From Clostridiales bacterium (GTDB lineage Bacteria; Bacillota; Clostridia; Peptostreptococcales; Anaerovoracaceae), in NCBI GenBank assembly GCA_022763735.1, contig JALEQY010000031.1, positions 1 to 41,265 on the forward strand: a stretch of DNA of 41,265 nucleotides. Direction: 5' to 3'. The notes beneath the pieces are model-generated. The model made no database searches and was not told the DNA's origin. It worked only from the letters and a program-made list of their open reading frames with translations. Of this stretch, positions 7,625 through 14,038 are shown one piece after another (position 1 is the stretch's first letter; every line of letters starts with the position of its first letter). The position numbers were made by a program, and so were the translations under genes.

Positions 7625-8463
7625 CGGTAACGAGAAAAAAAGGGTCTTCTGCATTGTCAGCTGACAGAAAGCCGTACCTATCGGCAGCGGTGCTGACAGT
7701 AATCATACTGGCATGTCTTATGGCCGATTTTATTATGCCGTATGAACCGACTTACATGAACCTTGGCGAAATAAGCATGGCTCCCGGAAACAGTCATATT
7801 TTCGGAACAGATACTCTGGGAAGAGACCTGTTTTCGGTTATACTCTACGGAGGCAGAATTTCGATTTTTATCGGTGTGGCGGCTACCCTGATATCGACCT
7901 TGATCGCTGTGGTGTACGGAACTGCTGCCGGACTGGCTTCGGACAGAGTGGATGATGTAATGATGAGGTTTGCAGAGATACTCATGAGCGTACCCCAGCT
8001 GCTGCTGGTAATGTTCATCCAGGCAGCCATGGGAAAAGCGACGGTGTTATCCATATCTGCGGTGATCGGTATCACCGGCTGGATGGCAGTGGCCAAAATG
8101 GTACGAAGTGAAGTAAGACAGCTCAGAAGTGCAGGATTTGTTCTGGCTGCAAGAACCATGGGAGGCGGATTCTTTTATATATTGAGAAAACATCTGATGC
8201 CGAACTATATGTCGGCGATCATGTTCATGATAGTTACAAATATAGGAAGCGCGATGATAACCGAATCAACGCTCAGCTTCCTGGGTCTCGGTCTTCCGAC
8301 AGATGTTATTTCATGGGGAAGCCTGATGAGTCTGTCGCAGCGTGCGGTGCTTACAGGCTCATGGTGGATGATAATTATCCCGGGAATTTTTCTTGTGGTG
8401 ACCCTTATCTGTGTAACGGAGATCGGAGAATACCTGAGAGGAAGAAAAAGGAGAAGACAATGA
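7621..8463 (+). CDS. ABC transporter permease, DppC/OppC/NikC type
   Basis: A 280-residue permease paired with the preceding one. It has an N-terminal transmembrane helix (about 20-40), the family signature HIFGTDTLGRDLFSVILYGG (about 60-80) and a BPD_transp_1 domain. The EAA loop is around AARTMGGGFFYILRKHLMPN (about 179-198). The start overlaps the previous stop by four bases (ATGA) and its own stop overlaps the start of the binding-protein gene, so the three are tightly coupled translationally. The ending is rich in Arg/Lys. The two permeases would form the heterodimeric channel of the importer. Confidence 0.92.
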   Translation: MTVTRKKGSSALSADRKPYLSAAVLTVIILACLMADFIMPYEPTYMNLGEISMAPGNSHIFGTDTLGRDLFSVILYGGRISIFIGVAATLISTLIAVVYGTAAGLASDRVDDVMMRFAEILMSVPQLLLVMFIQAAMGKATVLSISAVIGITGWMAVAKMVRSEVRQLRSAGFVLAARTMGGGFFYILRKHLMPNYMSAIMFMIVTNIGSAMITESTLSFLGLGLPTDVISWGSLMSLSQRAVLTGSWWMIIIPGIFLVVTLICVTEIGEYLRGRKRRRQ

Positions 8464-10007
8464 AAAAGAGAACACTTGCTGCAATTATGGCAATGGTGGT
8501 ATGTCTCGCAGCGGCTCTGACAGGCTGCGGAGGAGGCAGTGATCAGAATGATGGGAATACGCTTGTTTACGGCAGCGGAGATTATACCGCAATCAACCCT
8601 GCTCTTTATGAACACGGAGAGATCAATCTCCTGCTGTTTGCAGGACTGACTGCCCATGACGAGAATAACAGTGTGGTACCGGGTCTTGCAGAAAGCTGGA
8701 CTTTCGACGAAAGTACAGACACGTACAAGTTCACTTTACGCGAGGGTCTCACATTCCATGACGGAGAACCTGTTACTGCTGAAGATGTGAAATTTACCAT
8801 AGAATCCATTATGGATCCGGACAATGGTTCAGAAAACGCTTCTAACTTTGAAGACGTTAAAAGTATAAAGGTAATTGACGATACCCATGTTGACATACAG
8901 CTTGATGCACCGAATGTGGCAATGCTTGACTATCTGACCATCGGCATACTTCCGGAGCATCTTCTGAAGGACGAGGACATGACAACCTCGGATTTCAATC
9001 AGAACCCTGTGGGAGCAGGACCATACAAGCTGGTTTCATGGGAAATGGGACAGAGTATCACTATGGAAAAATTCGAGAACTACTATCAGGGAGCACCAAA
9101 AATTGACAGAGTCATATTCAAAATAGTCGAAGATACTGATGCCAGAGCGCTGCAGCTTGAATCCGGAGAACTGAACTTTGCCCAGATAACACCTAAGGCA
9201 GAAGGTAATTTTACGGATAATGAAGACTTCAGGGTATACTCCATGACAACAGCGGACTACAGAGGCATCATGTACAATTTCAACAACGATCTGTGGGCAG
9301 ACAACAGAGAACTTCCGGCGATTTTAAGCTATGCCATCGACAGGCAGGCTATAATAGACAGCGTGCTTCTGGGACACGGCCAGGTGGCATATTCACCTCT
9401 GCAGGCAGGGCCGTATAATAATCCGGATATCGAGAAATACGAATATGATCCTGATAAGGCTGAGCAGCTGCTGCAGGAAGCCGGATGGGTGAAGGGCGAT
9501 GACGGAATCTATGAGAAAAACGGTCAGAAGCTGGAGTTCACCATCAACTGCAGTCAGGGTGATCAGGTGAGGATAGACATGGCGAATATATGCGCCCAGA
9601 ATTTCGGAGATATAGGAGTCAGAGTGACGGTTGAAAGCCCTGCGGAAACAGACTGGGAAGGCCAGGAGGCATTCCTCATAGGCTGGGGAAGCCCTTTTGA
9701 TCCTGACGACCATACCTACAAAGTGTTCGGAACAGATAAAGGTGCCAATTACAGCGGATATTCCAACGGGAAAGTGGACAAACTGCTGACAGAAGCCCGA
9801 AAGCTTGAAGACCCTGATGAAAGGAAACCGCTTTATGCAGCTTTTCAGGAAGAACTGGCGGAGGATCCTGCGTACACTTTTATAGCATATATTGATGCAA
9901 TTTATGCAGGAACATCGAATATCACAGGAATAACAGAAGATACCGTGCTGGGACATCACGGCGTAGGGATTTTCTGGAACATTCATGAATGGGAAATAAC
10001 TGAGTAA
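8460..10007 (+). CDS. Peptide/nickel-type ABC substrate-binding lipoprotein
   Basis: A 515-residue SBP_bac_5 family protein. The lipoprotein signal MKKRTLAAIMAMVVCLAAAL ends in the lipobox LTGC, so the mature protein would be lipid-anchored at the outer face of the membrane. Family hallmarks include LAESWTFDESTDTYKFTLRE (near 80) with FHDGEPVTAEDVKFTIESI, then the NPVGAGPYKL block and the domain-two region AILSYAIDRQAII. I placed the start at ATG 8460. It overlaps the permease stop as ATGA, has AAGGAG just upstream and gives a clean lipoprotein signal; the longer in-frame extension to 8313 would lie inside the permease gene. It captures the ligand for the importer. Ligand identity (peptide, nickel complex or other) cannot be read from the sequence. 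Confidence 0.92.
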   Translation: MKKRTLAAIMAMVVCLAAALTGCGGGSDQNDGNTLVYGSGDYTAINPALYEHGEINLLLFAGLTAHDENNSVVPGLAESWTFDESTDTYKFTLREGLTFHDGEPVTAEDVKFTIESIMDPDNGSENASNFEDVKSIKVIDDTHVDIQLDAPNVAMLDYLTIGILPEHLLKDEDMTTSDFNQNPVGAGPYKLVSWEMGQSITMEKFENYYQGAPKIDRVIFKIVEDTDARALQLESGELNFAQITPKAEGNFTDNEDFRVYSMTTADYRGIMYNFNNDLWADNRELPAILSYAIDRQAIIDSVLLGHGQVAYSPLQAGPYNNPDIEKYEYDPDKAEQLLQEAGWVKGDDGIYEKNGQKLEFTINCSQGDQVRIDMANICAQNFGDIGVRVTVESPAETDWEGQEAFLIGWGSPFDPDDHTYKVFGTDKGANYSGYSNGKVDKLLTEARKLEDPDERKPLYAAFQEELAEDPAYTFIAYIDAIYAGTSNITGITEDTVLGHHGVGIFWNIHEWEITE

Positions 10008-10008
10008 T

Positions 10009-11556
10009 ATGAAAGATCTTCTGACAATCAACAATTTAAAAGTGGCATTTGAGACACCGGAGGGTGTGCTGACTGCTGTGAAAGGAGTTTCGCTGAGGCT
10101 GGACCGCGGCGAAACTCTTGCACTTGTGGGAGAGTCCGGATGCGGCAAGACAGTGCTTTGCAAAAGCATGCTGAGGATACTCTGCGAAAGAGGACGCATT
10201 GAGGATGGAGAGATAATGCTGGACAACAGAGATCTTGTGCCTTTTACAGAAGAGGAGATGCAAAGCTGCCGGGGAGGCAGAATCGCTATGGTTTTCCAGG
10301 ATCCCATGACCTCCCTTGATCCGGCTTTTTCCGTGGGAGAGCAGATAGCAGAAGTGATTCGGAAGCACAAAGGTATGAACAGGGCTGAGGCCAGGAAACG
10401 TGCTGTCGAGCTTATGGAAGCCGTCAGAATTGATGATGCGGAGAAACGATATGATCAGAGACCATATCAGTTTTCGGGAGGTATGCGGCAGCGTATAGTC
10501 ATTGCCATCGCTCTGGCAGGTGAACCTGATATTCTCCTTGCCGATGAGCCGACGACTGCCCTTGATGAAGAAACTCAGAACGAGATACTTCATCTGCTGA
10601 GAGACATACAGAAACAGACAGGTACAGCTGTATTGTTCATTACCCATGATCTCAGTCTTGTAGAGGATATAGCCGAGAGGGTGGCAATAATGAAGGATGG
10701 TTATATTGTTGAAGAGGGTAAGGTCTCTGAAGTGTTTGCTGCACCCCGGCATGAATATACCAGGAAGCTTCTGGGGTATCTGGACTACAGGAAGAACCGC
10801 GGACACAATCACAGACACGGCGCTGCTGGAAATAAAGATGACGCAGGTGACGGCTCCTGCGAAAGCAGTGGGAAAACACCGGTGCTTTCAGTGAAAAACA
10901 TAAGCAAGAGCTTCATGCTGCCCGGAAAACAGATCCACAATGTGCTTGAGGATTTCAGTATGGAAATATACGAAGGAGAAATTGTCGGGATTGTAGGACC
11001 TTCAGGATGCGGTAAATCAACTCTGTCAAGATGCATAGCAGGTCTGGAGAAGCCGGAAAAGGGACAGATAGTGCTGAGAACCGGCATGAACATGCAGATG
11101 ATTTTTCAGGATTCACAGTCTGCCTTCAATGACAGAATGACAGTGGAGGAGATTATCGCTGAACCTCTGAGGATAAACAGAACTTTCAGGAACAGCATTG
11201 CCGGAGGGGCGGCAGAGCCTGTCAGGGGACGACATGTCAGAACCGGGGACCTGATAAAACAGGAGGTTAACAAGGCCATGACTGCCGTAGAGCTGGATGT
11301 ATCGATGGCAGACCGCAGACCATATGAGCTTTCAGGCGGACAGCGGCAGAGAGCGGCTATAGCCCGTGCGCTTGTAACAGATCCGGATTTCATCATAGCG
11401 GATGAACCACTGACTGGTCTTGATGTATCGGCACAGGCACAGATTGTGCATCTGCTGCGTAAACTGGCAGATGAGCGAAATCTTACAATAATGTTCATTG
11501 CTCACGATCTGCCTATGGTGAATCATATCAGCAGCAGGATAATAAAAATGAGATGA
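10009..11556 (+). CDS. Double-domain ABC transporter ATPase (OppD-OppF / NikD-NikE fusion)
   Basis: 515 residues with two nucleotide-binding domains in one chain. In domain 1 the Walker A is GESGCGKT (about 41-48), the signature is FSGGMRQR (about 156-163) and Walker B is LLADEP. In domain 2 the Walker A is GPSGCGKST (about 330-338), the signature is LSGGQRQR and Walker B is IIADEP, followed by the switch histidine in IAHDLPMV. Peptide and nickel importers usually encode these as two genes, although fusions are known. A linker of about 30 residues rich in His, Gly and Asp (around HNHRHGAAGNKDDAGDG) joins the two halves. Domain 2 stops soon after the H-loop and lacks the C-terminal oligopeptide_HPY tail. 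The gene begins one base after the binding-protein stop and completes the importer operon. Confidence 0.92.
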   Translation: MKDLLTINNLKVAFETPEGVLTAVKGVSLRLDRGETLALVGESGCGKTVLCKSMLRILCERGRIEDGEIMLDNRDLVPFTEEEMQSCRGGRIAMVFQDPMTSLDPAFSVGEQIAEVIRKHKGMNRAEARKRAVELMEAVRIDDAEKRYDQRPYQFSGGMRQRIVIAIALAGEPDILLADEPTTALDEETQNEILHLLRDIQKQTGTAVLFITHDLSLVEDIAERVAIMKDGYIVEEGKVSEVFAAPRHEYTRKLLGYLDYRKNRGHNHRHGAAGNKDDAGDGSCESSGKTPVLSVKNISKSFMLPGKQIHNVLEDFSMEIYEGEIVGIVGPSGCGKSTLSRCIAGLEKPEKGQIVLRTGMNMQMIFQDSQSAFNDRMTVEEIIAEPLRINRTFRNSIAGGAAEPVRGRHVRTGDLIKQEVNKAMTAVELDVSMADRRPYELSGGQRQRAAIARALVTDPDFIIADEPLTGLDVSAQAQIVHLLRKLADERNLTIMFIAHDLPMVNHISSRIIKMR

Positions 11557-11559
11557 TAT

Positions 11560-11922
11560 CTATTTTGACACTGAATCGTAGCCGTTGTCATCTCCGGTGA
11601 TTTCCAGTACAACTTTGTTCGGAAGGCAGATGATATTCTCTCCCGTACGGGAGATTTCAGAGTGCAGTACGCAATCCTGGTTGTGACAGTCCGAAAAACT
11701 CATTGAAACTTTACCGTCACTTATGGTAACCTTATTAGTATGATCATTGCGATCTATAACTATCTCATTATCCTCAATGAGAGAATATGAACCGAAGACT
11801 TTGCCGTCGACGGTTATAAGCAGTTCATCGCCGGCAGTCTGTCCGAATGACAGGAAATAAGCTGCGGCAAGACCTGCGGCTGTCAGCAGCACAGCCAGTA
11901 TTATGTCAGCTTTTTTAAACAT
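11560..11922 (-). CDS. NusG domain II-containing (DUF-type) membrane-anchored protein
   Basis: A 120-residue protein with an N-terminal membrane helix (about 5-25, within ADIILAVLLTAAGLAAAYFL) and a small beta-barrel extracytoplasmic domain of the NusG-domain-II family. The family hallmark is DCHNQDCV (about 78-85), with two cysteines, followed by ENIICLPNKVVLEI. This family commonly neighbours Gx-transporter, ApbE and FMN-binding (Rnf/extracellular flavin) genes in Clostridia, suggesting a role in flavin-based electron transfer outside the membrane; the molecular function is unknown. It is divergent from apbE with only 24 bases between the start codons, and both use the same palindromic ribosome binding site. 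It ends four bases from the convergent ATPase stop. Confidence 0.85.
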   Translation of the reverse strand: MFKKADIILAVLLTAAGLAAAYFLSFGQTAGDELLITVDGKVFGSYSLIEDNEIVIDRNDHTNKVTISDGKVSMSFSDCHNQDCVLHSEISRTGENIICLPNKVVLEITGDDNGYDSVSK

Positions 11923-11926
11923 TTTA

Positions 11927-11938
11927 ACCTCCGGAGGT
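11927..11938. promoter_or_regulatory. Palindromic Shine-Dalgarno shared by two divergent genes
   Basis: ACCTCCGGAGGT is a perfect palindrome. Read on the plus strand it gives GGAGGT eight bases before the apbE ATG (11947); read on the minus strand it gives GGAGGT a few bases before the NusG-II ATG (11922). There is no room for promoters between the starts, so each transcript must begin inside the other gene and the two mRNAs would be complementary at their 5' ends. Confidence 0.8.
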
Positions 11939-11946
11939 CAGAATAA

Positions 11947-13014
11947 ATGATATTTAGCAGAACAGGGAATCTCCCCGTCAGATTATTCAGGATCATAGCA
12001 GCTGTCCTGCTGACAGCTGTGATAATTATACCACAGACAGGATGCGGTGGCAAAGAGCCTGTGTCAGGGTCTGAGTTCTGTCTTGACACATCATGTGAAA
12101 TAACGATATACGATATGGAAGGGATGTCTGAGGATAAAGCTGCCGGGATAATTGATCAGGCATTCGCAGAAATAAGGGAGTATGAAAATATGCTCAGCAG
12201 GACTGTAGAGGGAAGTGATGTCTACAGAATAAACCATGCTGACGGGAAGAGTACGGAAGTGTCAGCAGAAACTCTCGATGTTATCCACACAGGCCTGCTC
12301 ATGGCAGAACTGTCCGGAGGAAAGTTTGACATAACTGTAGGCGCTCTTACGGATCTGTGGAAGTTCACCAGTGATAATCCTTCTGTACCTGAGGATCAGG
12401 AGATAAGAAAAGCGCTGGAAACAGTCGGTTATGAGAATATCACGATGAAGGGGAATGAAGTCGGTCTGTCGGACAGTGAGACGAGAATTGACCTGGGAGG
12501 AGTAGCAAAAGGATATATTGCAGATAAAACGGGTGAATATATGGAAGCACAGGGTGTTACAAAGGCCATAATAAATCTGGGAGGCAATATTACTGCCATA
12601 GGTGAAAAAGAAGAAGATACGCCATGGACCATAGGGATAGAGAGACCGTACAGTGACAGAAGTGAGATTGTAGGTTCCATCAAGGTCTCGGATAAAACTG
12701 TTGTGACGTCCGGAATATATGAGAGACAGTTTGTTGAAGATGGCGTCAGATATCATCACGTGCTGGATCCGCAGACAGGATATCCGGCTGAAACAGACCT
12801 TGAAGCTGTGACAATCACTGCTGTCAAGGGAAATTCCGGATTCTGTGATTCACTGTCGACGGCATGTCTTATTCTGGGAAAGGAAAAAGCACATCGTCTT
12901 GTACTGAAACTTCAGGATGAATATCCACAGATGGAGATTGAAGCTGCTTTTATTGATAAAAATGATAATATCGCGCAGACTGATGGTATGAACCTCGAAC
13001 TGGTGGAGAAATAG
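11947..13014 (+). CDS. apbE: FAD:protein FMN transferase (ApbE family lipoprotein)
   Basis: A 355-residue flavin transferase that attaches FMN covalently to Thr/Ser of extracytoplasmic proteins such as RnfG, NqrC or FMN-binding-domain proteins. A lipoprotein signal with lipobox IPQTGCGG (Cys about 34) puts it outside the membrane. ApbE motifs are present in order: GGKFDITVGALTDLWKF (near 118), RIDLGGVAKGYIADK (near 182), IINLGGNITAIG (near 210) and the metal/FAD-binding block TSGIYERQFVEDG then YHHVLDPQTGYPAE. The start at 11947 is fixed by the shared GGAGGT. No FMN-binding-domain target is encoded in this window, so its substrate (possibly Rnf) must lie elsewhere. Confidence 0.95.
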   Translation: MIFSRTGNLPVRLFRIIAAVLLTAVIIIPQTGCGGKEPVSGSEFCLDTSCEITIYDMEGMSEDKAAGIIDQAFAEIREYENMLSRTVEGSDVYRINHADGKSTEVSAETLDVIHTGLLMAELSGGKFDITVGALTDLWKFTSDNPSVPEDQEIRKALETVGYENITMKGNEVGLSDSETRIDLGGVAKGYIADKTGEYMEAQGVTKAIINLGGNITAIGEKEEDTPWTIGIERPYSDRSEIVGSIKVSDKTVVTSGIYERQFVEDGVRYHHVLDPQTGYPAETDLEAVTITAVKGNSGFCDSLSTACLILGKEKAHRLVLKLQDEYPQMEIEAAFIDKNDNIAQTDGMNLELVEK

Positions 13015-13027
13015 AGAAAATGGAATT

Positions 13028-14038
13028 ATGAAAGAAAAAACAGATGTGCCATGTGCAGGAACGAAAAAACAGAATAAAAAAGTGGATATAATAGTTCCGT
13101 GCTTTAATGAGTCAGGAACTGTAAATCTGTTCTATGACAGAACGTCGGAAGCCGTTGAAACCATAGACGGATATGAGTTTTCATTCATTTTCATAGATGA
13201 TGGAAGCACTGATGACACTCTTGACAGAATAAGAAATCTGGTGCGTGTGAACCAGCAGAAGAATGACAGTCCCGGGACGGGGAGCATAAGGTACATTTCC
13301 TTCAGCAGGAACTTCGGCAAGGAAGCGGCAATGTATGCCGGGCTCAGAGCATCTGACAGCGACTATGCACTCATCATGGACGCCGATCTGCAGCATCCGC
13401 CGCAGATGATAGGCAGCATGATCAGCAGGCTGGAGGAAACCGGCGCCGACAGCTGCGCAGCAAGGCGGGTTTCGAGAAAAGGTGAACCGAAGATAAGAAG
13501 CATGTTTGCCAGACTTTTTTATAAGATCATGAACAGATTCAGTGATATAGAAATAGCTGACGGAGTTGTTGATTTCAGGCTCATGAGCAGACGGATGGTC
13601 AGAGCTATTGTAAATATGCCTGAAAATCAGAGATTTTCAAAGGGAATATTCGCATGGGTGGGGTTCGATACCTGCTGGATAGAATTTGAAAATGTGGAAA
13701 GAATAGCGGGAGAAAGCAAATGGTCTGTGTGGAGCCTCACAAAATATGCTATCGACGGATTTATAGATTTCGCTGTCTCCCCTCTTAAATTTGTCGGGGT
13801 GTTCGGAAGTATCACTGCGGCAGGTTCCGCAGTTTATATGATAGTGGAGATAGTAAAAACATTAATTCTTGGAAAAGATGTTCCGGGATATGCTTCGACT
13901 ATATGTCTCATTCTGTTCTTCGGAGGGCTGATAATAGCGATACTGAGTGTCATAGGAGAGTATATAGGCCGGATGTATCTGGAAACAAAAGGTCGTCCCA
14001 TATATGTTGAAAAGGAAAGCAATATAGATGAAAGTTGA
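13028..14038 (+). CDS. Polyprenyl-phosphate glycosyltransferase, GT2 (GtrB/CsbB/DPM-like)
   Basis: 336 residues. The GT-A domain occupies about 18-240: VDIIVPCFNE at the start, IDDGSTDDT, then SRNFGKEAAMYAGL and the metal-binding IMDADLQHPP. Two C-terminal transmembrane helices follow (about 255-280 and 293-315) and the family-typical end IGRMYLETKGRPIYVEKE. Such enzymes load a sugar onto undecaprenyl phosphate at the inner face of the membrane. The gene overlaps the following YfhO-type gene by 11 bases. In Bacillus and Listeria a GT2 of this kind (CsbB) and a YfhO protein work together to glycosylate lipoteichoic acid, so a similar wall-polymer modification is the likely role here. The sugar is unknown and no GtcA-type flippase is visible nearby. 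Confidence 0.9.
   Translation: MKEKTDVPCAGTKKQNKKVDIIVPCFNESGTVNLFYDRTSEAVETIDGYEFSFIFIDDGSTDDTLDRIRNLVRVNQQKNDSPGTGSIRYISFSRNFGKEAAMYAGLRASDSDYALIMDADLQHPPQMIGSMISRLEETGADSCAARRVSRKGEPKIRSMFARLFYKIMNRFSDIEIADGVVDFRLMSRRMVRAIVNMPENQRFSKGIFAWVGFDTCWIEFENVERIAGESKWSVWSLTKYAIDGFIDFAVSPLKFVGVFGSITAAGSAVYMIVEIVKTLILGKDVPGYASTICLILFFGGLIIAILSVIGEYIGRMYLETKGRPIYVEKESNIDES

Noticed and set aside
6638-11556. Assignment of the ABC importer as a nickel transporter
   Set aside because: Gene order fits NikBCADE-type as well as Dpp/Opp. No nickel enzyme, NikR gene or known nickel riboswitch is visible, so I left substrate open.
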